Positions 1 through 13,050 of a DNA stretch of 64,000 bases are shown one piece after another. This DNA is from Nageia nagi. Its lineage: Eukaryota; Pinophyta. The position numbers and the translations under genes were made by a program. Each line of letters begins with the position of its first letter. Position 1 is the stretch's first letter. The stretch is taken from assembly GCA_050084985.1 (NCBI GenBank), contig JBITNC010000001.1:165230001-165294000 (forward strand). Reading direction: 5' to 3'. The notes under the pieces are model-generated. The model saw only the letters and a list, made by a program, of their open reading frames with translations, searched no databases and was not told the DNA's origin.

Positions 1-770
1 CTTAAAATTCAACCCTTCCAACTAAATGAAAAAAATATGCATTATTTTTTCTTATTTTCCCAACTTCCTAGTTTTAAATGGTAGGATTTTGATAGGAAAA
101 AAATGGATTATGGATATACCATCAAAAAATTTAAAAAATTTGCATACATAAGGAGTTTCAAGAATATATTTCCTGAGCAATCATACCCAAAAAATATCAT
201 GCACTTTTAACAAGTTGGATGGTAGTGAAATTTTAAAGGCTTTTAAACATAATTTTCCAATAATATCAAAGAATTTAACAAAATAAGGATCCAATTTTGT
301 GAATTTGAAAATAATTTTTTATAAGTTGAACTCTCAAGAATACTTTGTCTCCCACAAAGAATTTATATGGAGATCACTTAAACTAGCATAAATCTTTCAT
401 CAATTAGTAGCTTCCTTGAGCCTTTGTTGAATCATCTTGAGTTGCTATTAAATATTTTTGTTTGATCATCACTCAATCCTTTGGATTGTATCATGAGAAA
501 GGAGTTTTTACATCTCTTTTCATACAAGGCTTCAAAAGGTTACATATATAAGGAAAAATGGTAGCCATTAATATAGGTAATTGCAATCAAATTAAGAAAA
601 TCTTCCCATTTGCCTACACAACTCACCCTTTTATCCCACATCTAGTTTATGATTTAAAAATTAAAGACTATTTTGAAAGTGCATAGAATTATTTGAGCAT
701 ATTTCCAATGCTTCCTATTCACACTTCTCTAGGAATAACATGATTTATCATTGGAAATAGTCACTTTGAT
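1..770 (-). pseudogene. Ty3/gypsy (chromovirus-like) integrase C-terminal remnant
   Basis: The minus strand, read in pieces through several frames, carries the end of a Ty3/gypsy polyprotein. Recognisable pieces in order from about 700 downwards are WEDFLNLIAITYINGY and PFEALYEKRC (the C-terminal part of the integrase core, before the GKxx/chromodomain region). Near 90-250 comes a stretch resembling the 'GPFEI...AYRLALPSNLxxVHxVFHVSxLRKY' block: FFDIIGKLCLKAFKISLPSNL, then KVHDIFWV and LLRKYILE. The order matches chromoviral integrases of the Tekay/CRM type. Many stops and frameshifts are present and the reading continues off the left edge, so this is a dead fragment. The lineage assignment is an inference; membership in Ty3/gypsy is fairly sure. 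Confidence 0.7.
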
Positions 771-1560
771 TCCCATTCTTATTTTAGTGTTATAAAATAT
801 AATTATTTATATTCTTTAGATATCTAAAATTATACTTTGAAACCAAGGATAAGACTAGGTTACATAATTGAAAAAAATCTATTAAGTCTTATTTCATACA
901 ATATCGATCACTTAAACTAATTTTAGTTCCCTAACATTGCAACATTCCCTTACTTGATTCAATGTCAATTATCCATTATTATCTACACCATTGTCACTTG
1001 GTCCCATTAGTACATTCACATATTTGGAACTGTATTCCCATAACTAGATAATATATTCTCACACATTTTCTCTTGTTTCTTCCATTTATCTATTTATTAT
1101 AGTGAGAAAATTAGATGCATGAATGCTTTTTCCTTTACTTCTCAAATATGCTCATGTAATTGATGCTATTGAGTGATAAACTTATCCTTTCCATTAATAT
1201 TCCATTTCATTTGAGTATTAATAATTTCCATGACTCTACATACATGATCTTATTCCTTTTTAAAGAATATTATTGTATTCTAATAGTCTCTTTCTATTCT
1301 TCCATAATATTTAATTATTGGCATAGTAGTGGGCTTGGTTTGACCATCGATTTCATTCCTTATGCATGGTATTCATTAACTATTACAACTATATTTATCT
1401 TTTACTACTATTCCAATCTTCATGATTTTATTCATTGATTATAAATACCCACTCTTATCATACCAATCAAATGAACATGTTCCACCATAACCTTCCACTC
1501 AACCTTGCCACACTTTTCATACTTTCTAATTTGGAACCTCATTTATTTAACAAAAACATT
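771..1560. other. AT-rich spacer without recognisable gene
   Basis: AT-rich, CpG-poor sequence. A short open frame at 1160-1438 (+) encodes a phenylalanine/tyrosine/isoleucine-rich peptide of low complexity with no family resemblance; it is most likely a chance reading frame. The segment probably belongs to the older retroelement at 1-770. Confidence 0.5.
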
Positions 1561-2313
1561 TGTAACGACCCTCTTAATAACACTACTTAACCTCGAGCAT
1601 CATCAAGGATGTGAATGAAATAAAAACATTGCTAAGTGATTCTAAGTTTTAAGTGGAAATATGTATTACTTGTGTCAATATGATACTGGCTTCGAGATTT
1701 TAGGTAACATAGGTAACATGTCATTTTAACATAGGAACTAGGATGGAGATCCCAAGGAATGAAGATGAGTGGTTAAGGGAATGAATTGGTAAGATTGAGG
1801 AAATTATTGGTATTAAATTACTGATAGACTCATAAGGACTCCTTCTAAATCATATAGATGCATATTAAAACTATGTTTTTGATAATGCCTCTATGCGCAG
1901 ATGTGAATGTGCACTAATAAATTTATATTGTAGGACAAGGGAAATGCTATAGGTAATAGATTAAAAATATGATATGCATTTTCAAAATTTTATTGACTAA
2001 CTATAAGGAATATTCCATTGATTGAAATTAAAATTTTAACCAAGGACATTAGTGATAATCAATAAAATTAAACTTAAGGGTAAGAAATAACACTTTTCTT
2101 TTCTTCATAATTAGATTACTTTGGCACCTCCAAAAATAATTGAGTTCTCAAACCCACCCAAATTATTATTTGAGGGTAGGTGCAAATGCTTTGAAACAAA
2201 GCTTTGTAGATGTTCCAAAACCTTTACAAAAATATAAACATCTCCACCTTACAAATAAATATGATGGGATGGAACAATAGTTCTTTTCTTGGAAGGATTA
2301 GCCCCATTGGGCC

Positions 2314-2321
2314 TATAAATA
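2314..2321 (+). promoter_or_regulatory. TATA box of long LTR copy 1
   Basis: TATAAATA follows GGGCC, about 750 bp inside the LTR. The same motif lies at the matching place of the second long LTR (29222). If used, it leaves about 4 kb of LTR downstream as R-U5 leader. Confidence 0.45.
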
Positions 2322-3629
2322 GTGAGGAATTTTAAAGGAATAAGCATTTTATCCTATTCTTTCCAAGAACTCTAGTTGAGAGTCCTATGGAGAAAAGGAT
2401 CCCTCCTCTTAAATATAGATACTTTCTCTCTTACATTTTAGATACTTGGTCAAAATGTTTAATTATGTTGTGTTTATATTGCTTTTATAATTTGAAGAGA
2501 GATAGATTCATGATAATATTACTAGTAAAGTGTTGTGGAAATGAATTCTTGTAATTATTTGGTACTTTTACATATGATGTTTTGTACAAATGCTTAGATA
2601 ATTTGTGATGCATTTATTATCAATGTATTGAAGAAAGATAGGATCATTTAATTATTTTACTACTAAAGTACTTTGGAAAAGACTTCTTTGTAATTATTTG
2701 CTATGCTCCATATGTAAAGTTTTGTACAATTGCTTAGTTAAGTTGTAAAGCCTACTTTCATTTATTATTGTTTGAGAAAGATGAGTTCATTGAAATATCT
2801 ATGATAGTAATACTATTAAAGTACTTAAAGAGACCCTTTTGGTTGATATAAAACATGTGTAGTTTTATAGTCCTTACCTAATTGTATAGTTGGAGAGAGA
2901 CAAAACCTTAAATTGCTAGGATGGTATGATAAGACATAGCCTTATTTTCTAAAATTTATTATTTTAAAACTAAACTTCACATTTGGATTTCACATCACTT
3001 CCAAGACATTCATTTATGGTTACTTGATGGTCATTTTTGTATCTCAAAGGGATTCTACAATGTTGAAGTTTTTTAATAGACTATTTTAGTGTGTTTTTGT
3101 TAAAATATGGATTGAAAAGCTTCCTTGGCTTATACCTGATGGCTACTGATATGCACCTCTTGCTATTATTACTTTCTATTTCTCTATGAAAATTTGATGA
3201 ACTGAATTTTTTTTAATATCCATCTTGTCCCTATTTCATTGTTGTTACTTTAAAAGTTTTTAAGATTTCTTCTATGCTTGATTTGGAATATCCCTACACT
3301 TTGGAAGGTATCCTTGCACTCATGATAGATAAATCATCCTTCTCTCTTTTTGCAAACTCTTTAGAAGATAAATTTGTTGATAATCACCAAAGTGCTGAAT
3401 GTAAAACCATAACATTTGATGATAAATCATTTCCAATTGCTCTTCGAAGAGATTTCCATTGATCTTTTCTATGTTTTCATGATGACATGTGCTAGGAGAA
3501 TGTTTTTAAGGTTTCCAAGTTTGGCTTTACTCATGGGTGGTGCACCCTACTAGAAAACCCATTTTGAGTGTATCATATTATCATTGTACCCCATGAAATT
3601 ATGCTTATCATTCATATTATCAAATGATC

Positions 3630-3900
3630 CTTAGGCCTTGTATATTCATCAAATTTGCATGCATAAACATTAGGCTTTCATAACCATAATATCTAATGAA
3701 AAACCATCTTCAATTATTCTTTTAAGGATCTCCAAACCCTTATCTAATGGTCTCATCATGGTGCTCACTAAAAAGGTTTCAAAAATCTAACTTTTCCATG
3801 TAAAAGTCTCTTGCACCTTTTATGAAAACATTCTGTGCATATTTTGTAATTAATCCTATCCATGAAACTCATGCTTGAATCAATACAAAGATACACTATC
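3630..3900 (-). pseudogene. PPR-gene relic inside long LTR copy 1 (antisense)
   Basis: Read on the minus strand, about 3665-3770 gives GLEILKRIIEDGFSLDIMVM, the typical linker of plant PLS-class PPR proteins ('QGxxIHxxIIxxGFxxDxxVxNAL') that precedes a repeat helix. The block aligns with the better preserved relics at 30120-31040 and 50170-51100 in the other two copies of this LTR. Only this part is readable here; the rest is frameshifted. PPR proteins bind organellar RNA, but this copy cannot make one. It is evidence of an old gene capture rather than a gene. Confidence 0.55.
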
Positions 3901-6366
3901 CTTATAAGAGTGATGATAGAAAATGAAGAGATTCTTCTTAACAACTATGTCATCTATACCTCCTCTATTGGAAAATTACAAATAAGGGTTGCAATGTATG
4001 TGGTAGAATGGAGGTATGCTCATAGAAATGTAGGGTTTAGTTTTACATTTTATATTCATCTTCACTCAAAGGTCTTGTAGTTTCTAAGAAAAATCACTTA
4101 GTTTATTTAAATTACTACCCATAATATTAGGCATTACACACTTAATAGATATAGAAGTTAACTTATAAACCATCATATGAAGTTCCCATTATTACGATGT
4201 GTCAAGAGAATACTAGCATAAATAGAGAAGTTTGTCTTCAAAATCCATCTATATCTTCTTGAGCTCCCAACATAGCAATTCTATGTCATAACCTTATGTT
4301 TTCTAATGTTCCATCATGGCATACTAAGAGATTTTTGCTAAAGGATGAAAAGTTTATATTTGATGAGAACTTTTCATCATAATATTTGTTGAAGAAATAC
4401 TTTATTCAAGGTGAAAACTTTACAAGCTAACTTATGAGTTCATTTTATAAGTTATAGTAAAAAAACATTTAACAATATATAGATACATGATACCACATTT
4501 TATTGAGTCATTATGCCAAACAATTCATTGACCTTGTTTTAAATAAATCATTTAAAATCCTTTCTAATATAAATGATTGATATAGCTATTTCTTCTACAA
4601 AGTATTTGATTTGAAAAAGTATAAATATTTTATCATTAAACTTGATAGGATATCTCGTGTACTTGAATATATATATATATATAAATCAAAATTTATAGAT
4701 AGTCAATGATATTTTTATAGTTATATGTTTGAGTATGGATTTTAAAATTAAATTGAAACTAGGGAAATTACTAAAAGGTTTTTGACTATGTTAGTTGAAG
4801 TACACTCTATGGTCAAGGAAGAGAGGTATCTTTATAAAAAGCATAAAACCTCTTGAGGCTACAAATAAGATAAATTTTAATATATGATGTGTTAAATTAG
4901 TTTATGCATTGGGGTCCAAAGAATGACAAGTTATCCTAATCCTCCTATGGTTGAGATCCATTTCTAGTACTTATGGCCATTCATCCATGGAGACCTTGGA
5001 GTATATGTGAAAAGAAGATAGCATGAGTATTTATGAATACTCCTATTTATCATGGAGTTTATTGAATGAAAATTTATACAAATGATGCATTAAAATTATT
5101 GTATTTATGAGGTATCATGGAATTGTAATAGAAGATAGTGAGAATAGAAGGATCTTGAAATATGGTGTTATAATTCAATCTTACACAATATGTATGTATG
5201 AATAGAACATGTAATGAGATGAAATCTCAAAATATTAAGAAATAATTCATTATATCTTTTATAAAATGGACCATGGGTAATAACTATGTGAATACAGGCT
5301 CACAAATGAGTAATACTATAACTATTTTGTAATTCAAAATGAAAATAGAGGATATATCTCAATGCTTAGGATTTGAGAATATGTTAGTCCTAATTTTCTT
5401 ATGTGCAAAAAGGGTTTAATGTTTATGCAATGATGTTATATAAATGCAAAGGTTTTATTTATTTTACAATATCATGAAGGAATTAAAGATATTATGGATG
5501 ATTGCTATAATTAATTGAAAATCGATCCCTTTATCGTGTTAAAGTTTTTAGGCAATAATTTCAATATAAATATGACTAAAATAAGTAGTATTAAGTCCTC
5601 AATATTATATTTGAAAACATTAATGATTTATACTATTATCCCTCACAAATGATATGGTATAGAATGATCCTAGTATGTTCATTAATGGATTTATCATTAA
5701 AATAATGAATGAGTTGAAATATGGTGTATTAACCCTAAGATATGGTTTGTAAGAATTTCAAGTTTAGACCTAAAATTCCAACAAAAAAAGTATTCCCAAC
5801 ACTACTCAATAAGACTTAGGATGTAAAATAATCAATAGAGGTAAATGTTTAGAATAAGAATCCAATTTCAAAACCCATAACAACTTTAATTTTAAAGGAT
5901 ATATTCCCTAATTATATGTGAGACTCAATCAATAAATGTTAGGGATCTTTTAGAAGTAAATGGGATCAAATGGGACAATTTGGGGATACTATAGAATATA
6001 TTTTTGAATGGTTGAATAAAATAATAATATCCAAATCACATGATTTCTCAAACAAAGTTAAAACAAAATTTGTATTTAAACCAATGATATTAAATATTTA
6101 CGGTAATGAAGTTCAAATAAACAAGGGCAAGATCATCAGGAATATCTACTCGCAAGAGAAGGTAGGAATACCTGGTGAATGTACCCTCATACTTACAAGG
6201 AAAATATGAGGTTAAAATAAAGTTGATAAGGTATCAATATGGAATACATGTGGGATATAAATCTATTAATAGTAAACCTAGTGAACTAAACAAATTGAAA
6301 AACTAAAAAAGAAAAATGGTCTTAAATTTTGGGGTTTTAGATGGTGAAAGTTTGGGTTGCATTACA

Positions 6367-7848
6367 AAATTTTCATTAATTATCCTATTTTTCCTTGATA
6401 TAATTTTCTTATATGCTTTCTCTTCCAACACATCCTAATCTAAGTACAACTATACCATTTCTATTGTCTACAAATTTTCTTATGACTTCTTGTACTATCT
6501 CTTTACTCCACCAAAAGGTACTATTGTGAACATCTACCTACTTATCCTTTTCACCAATATAATAATTATTTTATACTCATTTATTTCCTTTAGCATCTTC
6601 CATTCTCATATAATAAGTCCTCACCCACCTATATCCATTGTACTCATAATCAACTTCACACATTATTCTATAAAATTAACTTATACCATCTCATGCTTAA
6701 ATGTTCATAGACATCTATAGAAGAGGTACTTTCAACCTCTTTTCTTGTGTTACCTCTTTACCCTTTGAAATACAAAAGAATATAATCTCATGTGGAGAGC
6801 ATGATTTCTTACAACAATGTTCTGCCAATGATATGGTGGGGATTTAGTGTTAGAATATTACTATCTTTTTATCTCATCTTATGCAAGAATATGGATTTTA
6901 TTTATTTACTAAGATAGAATCTGAAGAGCATTTTTGTCTCTCCATCCATTTACTCACTTATCGTAATTGTAATTCACAAAATAAAATAAATAAAATGATT
7001 GGATGCTTTAGAAGTGTGACCTACATTGATAATTGACTTACTCTTTGAAGGTCATCATACATTATGAAAATTTGATCCTATCTCATTTATACATTACTTC
7101 TTGTCATTTCTTTTACATTCCTCATACTATAGCTATTTCAAACCCAAACACACCTATATGTGATCCACCAATGGAATATGAGTTTTATTCATTAGATACT
7201 CTTTCCAATATTTCTAATCCTAAAAATTGGTCATTTTATTCAGATGTATATTCTTCTATTTTCAGTACTAGTTCATCTAAAATAAGACCCAAAACTTCAT
7301 GATGTTATCCACTTGGGATTGTTAGTGGAAACTTTGTTTCTTTTTCTTTCCTAAGATGTATATTCTTATTTTTTCTATTACATAAGTAATACACATTATT
7401 TTCTTGGTTTACCATTTCCTTAAAAATCATTCCCTTGAGTAGTATTCACTTTGTTTTTGGTGTTATCTCCATTTATAAGTAGAAAAAAGGCTTAAATCAA
7501 GTTCTTACTATAAACTAATTTCAAGGAACATTAAAGTACCATTACCTAATCTCTATTAGAATTATCCAAAATAAGATCAATTTTTTATTACTCATTTCTA
7601 ATAGTAATTAGGATCAGATACCAATGTAACATACTTGCTAAAACTAACACACATTTACCCCAAAGATTTGAAATATTTTGTTTTAATGTCACATCCATAA
7701 TAAGTTTTGAAGTAGGTAAGAGTGATCCATGTTGAGCTTTAAATATTGTTAACTAGTCCAACACTCAAGTGGGCTAGATTGATTAAGCCCAACTTGATCA
7801 ATCCCTCATTCTTAATTTATTAGATTTTAATCTCATAAGAACACCATT
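6367..7848. other. AT-rich non-coding spacer
   Basis: This resembles in texture the DNA left of the solo LTR, which fits that LTR having inserted into one continuous older sequence. The open frames at 6490-6720 and 7033-7302 are low-complexity and show no family motif. No gene, RNA gene or repeat unit is recognised. Confidence 0.5.
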
Positions 7849-8530
7849 TGTAGATGCCTCAAAATGAACCTTTATGTCTTTAATAAATCATTTTAATCTC
7901 TTAACAATGTATTATTTAAAAGGGGATTAAAAATGTATAAGAAAGTTGTAGGCCATGTAATTTACTCTTGTGGCATGTATAGGGGGTTAGATCTTATAAT
8001 AAAAGCATCTCTATATAAAGGCATTCAAGACATACAAAGATGCATGGTGGGATTATTATCAAGAGGGGATTAGACAAGGGGTAGATTATAGAAGACCCAA
8101 GGCTTGTATCAATTGAAGATCAAATAGAGAACCAAAGAATCAAACATCACTTACAAAGCAAACCTTTGCAAGGTCTTCTTATCTATAATAAGTGAATCTC
8201 TTATCTTAAGAATTATCACACTTTTGTTATATTGATAAATCCTTCATTCAACTATTATTTTATCTTTCATTTCATATTTAATTTTATCCTTAGTGCAATG
8301 ATGATGATGTACTATTACTAGAGCACTAGGGCTATTCTTATGTATGTTATATTGCTCATTCTTGATGTATGAATTTCCTTAATAAATTGAATGTGCATAT
8401 CAATGAAACAAACCTTATGATTAATCGTATGTAGTTATATTCTTGCTTTATGTCAACAAACAAATAGATCAAATAGTGCATGTATTAATTCCCCTTATTA
8501 ATTGGATAATTGCATTATTTAAGGTCTAAA
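7849..8530 (+). repeat. 5' LTR of gypsy element 1
   Basis: The repeat matches 15708-16388 along its full length, including the AATAAATCATTTTAATC block at the start, the TATA region, and the 'AATCAAACATCACTTACAAA' block. It begins TGTAGA, and its last bases TCTAAA correspond to TCTACA in the 3' LTR. Confidence 0.85.
8012..8019 (+). promoter_or_regulatory. TATA box of gypsy 5' LTR
   Basis: TATATAAA, about 160 bp into the LTR, is conserved at 15871 in the 3' LTR and is followed by AGGCATT in both. This is the expected place for the U3 promoter. Confidence 0.5.
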
Positions 8531-8542
8531 TTTTGGTGAACC
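8531..8542 (+). promoter_or_regulatory. Primer-binding-site-like sequence of gypsy element 1
   Basis: TTTTGGTGAACC directly abuts the LTR end. The related element at the right edge has TTTTAGTAAACC at the matching position (63464-63475), followed in both by a conserved ATTCTTACA. The tRNA used cannot be named with confidence. Confidence 0.45.
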
Positions 8543-8698
8543 TAAAATTCTTACACATCTAGGTCTTCATATAGGGAAAAATCCTTATGTAACATCATGA
8601 ATCTATTTTCATTACTTTTTCTCCCTAGAGAGGAAGTACTCTAGATAATAACTAAAGACAAAGATAAAACTAGGGCTTGTTTTGTTTATCTCACAAAG

Positions 8699-10640
8699 AT
8701 GGATCTTAACCCAAAAACCCCTACCATATCAAAGTACAAAGTATAATATTTGAAGGTTAGGAGAAGTCTTTGAATTAATTTTGAATTATCTATTCAAATC
8801 CCCCCTCCTAATACCATTTGGGATCCTGAATCTTCAAATTCTAGTAAATGAATGTCCATTATCAGAGATACCCCTAATTGCAATGCTATTCTTAACCCTA
8901 GCAACTTAGATAATTTGGCTCTTAATTTGGAACCTTATAATGATGAAATCCCTAATCTTTATAGTATTCCTTGCTATGCTCATTCTATTCAATAGGTGTT
9001 ATTTGATAAAGAAAGGCTACAATTTTTTATTCGTAATTATGCTTCTATTGTATTTTAACTTCTTATAGATGCAAATTTACTTGTATAACCACTTCAAAGC
9101 TACAAAATCCAAAGATATATTATTCCTCTCTAAGGAATATTCAAAACATATTCACACTACGCATGAAACACATGATGTGGGTAGCATGCTTGATTGTACT
9201 CATAATGCGGGTTGCATATATATGAATGGAGTAGATCCTAAACCAAAGCTTGATGCTGATTTGGAACAACCACTACATGAGGAAGATGTTTCTAGAAGTG
9301 ATGATCAATTAGAACCTAAGGATGAAGAATAATTTTACAACATTTTAATCCTTAATTCATATTACTTATATCAAGAAAAGAAAGGTAAAATTCAAATTCT
9401 TTTACCTGATGATGAGATTAAAACTCTTGTTAAAAAATAAATTACTAAAGTTATTAGAGAAGCCTTTAAGTTACAACCAACTTGTACTCCTTAGGAACAT
9501 GAGATTAAGGTAGGTATCATTATGGATATCCAAGAAAATATTGATTGGAATAAACCTCCATTTGAACAATTAGAAATCCTGGTAGGGGTATTCCATGAAC
9601 TTGAGTAGGATAAGGTTAATCATACTAATGAGTTTGTTGTTTTAAAAAATACTCCACTTCAAATAACAAACAATATACAATAGCCTCCCTCTCCCCCACC
9701 ACCATCCCCAAATACCAATGTAGGACCTAACAACATTGTGAGTAGTGAGAATGATTTCCTTTCATGTTTAAAAAGACCCCTCACTAATAAGATTCTTGCC
9801 AAAATAATCCCTAGGAAAAAGAGTGTCAAATTCACTAAGTTTGATGGTATGCAAGATCCTAGGATGCATGTTCATAAATTTCATGAAGAAGCTATTGAAT
9901 TTATGCATGATCAAGATTTGTTGGCTAAGTTATTTTCTTACAATTTGAAGGATGTTAGTACTTCTAGATTACCAAAAGCAACATTGATAGGTATGAGGAT
10001 TTAATTCACATATTTTTCCATGATTATGGTTATAACATTACTGAGAAGGTTTATCTTAAGTACTTGTGTAAAATTAAATAACTCTCTAACTAATTAGTGA
10101 AGAAATTTGTGGAGGTATGGAAATAGAATGCTAATTAACTCACCATGGATGAACATAAACTCAAGCATATTTTCTTGCCCATATATAAGTTATTTTTCAT
10201 TTGTAATCATGATATATCTTTAGGAGATATGATTGAAACTATTACTAAAAAGGAACCATGCATTAAAAAATTGAGTGCTATGAAATGTGTTGATCATGCT
10301 TCACTTATAAAACCTATTACTGCAAATCAAACCAAGGTTGAAGCAAATCATATTGCACATAAAAAATGAGGTAGTTCTCTATTCAAATATACTCACTAAT
10401 ATACTCATTTGACTAATAGTGTTGATAATATTCTAAATGTATTATTAGATGAGGAACTGCTTGAATTACCTCCTATTATTGAACCTAAGTTTCCTAATGG
10501 TGTGCCTAAAAATTTTCACTATGAAGAATTTTTCAATTATCATAGGGTACCTGATCATCTAACCTAGGATTATAGGACTCTTCGTAACTTTATACAAGAT
10601 TTCATTGATAATGGAGCAATCAAGATGGATCTAAAACTAA
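8699..10640 (+). pseudogene. Ty3/gypsy gag polyprotein relic
   Basis: The Gag (capsid) region of a Ty3/gypsy element, broken by many stops and frameshifts. It starts MDLNPK at 8699, matching the MDLNEE start of the related frame at 63630. A capsid-type core (retrotransposon gag family) is seen at 9738-10004: KFTKFDGMQDPRMHVHKFHE, followed by a leucine-rich 'LFSYNLKD' block. It continues in another frame at 10145-10369. Near 10530-10622 the translation reads FNYHRVPDHLT and then RTLRNFIQDFIDNGAI, a zinc-knuckle-like region typical of this plant gypsy group, with key cysteines replaced (the first Cys position is Asn). A proline-rich spacer (PPSPPPPSP) lies at about 9685-9710. Not functional. 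Confidence 0.8.
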
Positions 10641-11560
10641 CTACATAGATAAGACTTCTACATCTGGATAATGCATAGCTAGGGGTACTCAATAATCCCC
10701 TACCATCTTCATAATCTCGAGGATGCATCGGTATAATAAGTGTTGATCATACTTTACATTATTTTTCAGCTAACACTCATGCATACAAGCACCTTCCTCC
10801 CCATAGAAAATAGGAACAAAATCAAATGGTGTAGCACTAGTAATGTGAATTCTTGCTTTCAAGGTGTCAATGGTGTAGGGATGATTACTACAAAAGTACC
10901 TCTTTTTTCTAACTTTGTGAAGTGTATTTGGGTGGTAAAAACTCCCCAAGTACATAAGTTTATTCCTTAATCTCTTTTAGATATCATAATTAGTGTATAT
11001 TAGTAGCTAGGGTGTTTTTATATCTTTTTGTTTTCCTATTTTGTGCATACACTAGTCTAATGATTTGTCTAATTTGTATCTATCCTTTCCCTCTAATATC
11101 TATAGTCTAGGGATCCAACTCATCTTTGTGCACAGTGCCAACACCCTTTTATCTATGTTTTGGGGCACCCATGTCATCGTTTTCCTAGGATAGAATGTTC
11201 AAAATTTACTTTTTATCATTCTTAACACTGTGTCTTCACTTCTAGGCTAATATTGAGTGTTTTTCCATGACATATATGATCATATATACCCTTATATCCT
11301 TTTCCAATCTTTCCTAGGCACCTTTGGTTCCTTTAGGTAGTGAGTCATTTTAGTTTGTGTGCATGTCTTATGCTTGTTATTAGTTGTACATAATATAATA
11401 TGCATGTATTTAGCATGTTATATTGTTAGTGAGTCAAATTTTAGGGTTCATTGTGCCTATGTGTGTGTCCAATGTCAACCATCTAAATATAACATAAACA
11501 TAAAAAATAAAGTGTGTTGATTCCATAAATAATGAATCATATATATATATCTTGGAGTTA
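10641..11560. other. Unassigned interior of gypsy element 1
   Basis: Sequence after the gag relic with no recognisable protease or reverse transcriptase. Overlapping short frames on both strands (10740-10970) show no motif. The transition from gag to the PMD-bearing segment probably lies here, near 10970, but no boundary signal is visible. Confidence 0.4.
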
Positions 11561-13050
11561 AAATTTTATACAAATAGATATACTTAGGCCTTCACCCTAC
11601 ATCATCAACCACTATGGGTGGGAACTAGCCCCACTACTAGAGGCATCACTCCTCAAGTGTACCATCCTCCCACTAGTTACACTCGCACCCAAGATAAAGA
11701 CTCCACCTAAGATACCGCTAGTCATGAGTCCATGAGTCTCCAAGAGGGTCTTGGACCTTGCATACTTGGCCTGTAGCCTAGATATCTCTAGGGCTTGTGT
11801 TGTGATATGATCATGCTAACTCTGTAAAAGATCTCACTACTGATCTAGTGGGGGTATTGTGAGCCTATATCATAGGCTCTTCATTGTCTACAATAGTGAA
11901 GCAAACTTTGCATCCTTGTCACTAGTATGGCCTTCACTATGGCCAACTCTACCTCTAAGCTAGCTACTTGAGTATCTACATCCTCTATCATATCAAATAT
12001 GATACTTATTAGCCATTTTATTTAAAAATCATAAAGCTATGAGTTGAGTCTTATTTTTTACCTGGGGTGAGGAAAACTACTGCTAATACCTTGAGACCAC
12101 CTATTGGTGGGGGCTCATTATGGATTGGATTATCCACATGCATTTAATCCTCCTCTTAAATGCTTGGCTCATAGCTTCACCATCACTTCCACTCTCTACC
12201 TCATCCAAGCCTTATGGGCCCAAGTGCACTCTTTCCCACCATCCTGCATAACCAGGGGAAGCCCTTGGCACCTGCATCACCTCTACTAGGGCATCTAGAG
12301 CCTATGGCTCTCCCCACCCAATCTTCCATGTTGGCATATCCACAATGTTGATAGGTACATCTCACTTTACATGGTATCCCTAGTATATTAGGGGCACAAT
12401 TAGAATAAGTTGTAATACCCCAAATACCTTAGCACATGCTCTAAATGATACGAATCCATAATCTTTTATTGAGTCTAAAAGAAGTGGGATTGCATAACCC
12501 ATGTCAATGATGTGCATCATTGTACCATACATAGTATGCATAGCACATCCACACTATATCAACCTCCTATAGGTCATCCATATACCTCATTTGTGCCTCC
12601 ATGAATGGTGATGGCTTGTACACTCCAAGTGGAGCAATCCAACAAACCAAGGCTATATCTATTGGGTCATATTTGGATCTCTAGACCCTGATCGACCTCA
12701 CCACCACTATATTCTTATATTCCCAAACTTGTAGGAGGATAGCATTGATGAATGTATATAAATCTCTTTAAAGATGTGCCAGTACTACTAGTCCCCATGC
12801 AAACTATCACCCCTAAGTGCATATATCTTGCACTATCCATGTCATCTTGAGAGGAAAATCTGAATGGCTTTTTTCAAGACATAATTAGGTGGCAATAATA
12901 TACATCACATGCAACCTCAAGTGTCTCCCCACTCTGACATACCTGCAACCCTCTATGAGTCTCACTAAATAGTGATCCTAATCATGGTCATATGATCTAA
13001 TCAACCATAAACACTCCACTCCCCATATGTATTAGATAAAGTTTTCTTTA
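11560..13050 (-). pseudogene. Plant mobile domain (PMD)-like fragment, antisense in gypsy element 1
   Basis: On the minus strand, 12688-12750 reads AILLQVWEYKNIVVVRSI, corresponding to the conserved 'LLQLWAYEHI' helix of the plant mobile domain (aminotransferase-like PMD family). It is followed by frames such as IALVCWIAPLGVYKPSPF and MRYMDDL that fit the region downstream of that helix. Further along, about 11930-12010, is a heptad-like stretch (DVDTQVASLEVELAIVKAI) suggesting a coiled coil. Stops interrupt all frames. PMD proteins of the MAIN/MAIL group are host nuclear proteins, but many copies ride on Ty3/gypsy or Mutator-like elements; an antisense position downstream of gag fits that pattern. 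The family call rests mainly on one motif. Confidence 0.5.

Larger units (their letters stand above)
1561..6366 (+). mobile_element. Long LTR, copy 1 (about 4.8 kb, probably a solo LTR)
   Basis: The sequence begins TGTAACGACC and ends ATTACA. It is collinear over its whole length with the LTR at 28503-33001: shared blocks include 'GGTAACATG...GGAACTAGG' near 1700, the stretch around 1800-1960, the TATA region near 2314, the block near 3640-3850, and the ATGGGATCAAATGGGA block near 5960. Similarity is roughly 75-80% by eye. The 5 bp before it (ACATT) and after it (AAATT) match at 4 of 5 positions, as expected for an old target-site duplication. No primer-binding site follows and no internal domain is attached, so a solo LTR from unequal recombination is the simplest reading. 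Confidence 0.65.

Noticed and set aside
1160-1438. 92-codon frame as a membrane protein
   Set aside because: Its hydrophobic composition follows from T-rich DNA; no signal of conservation or family.
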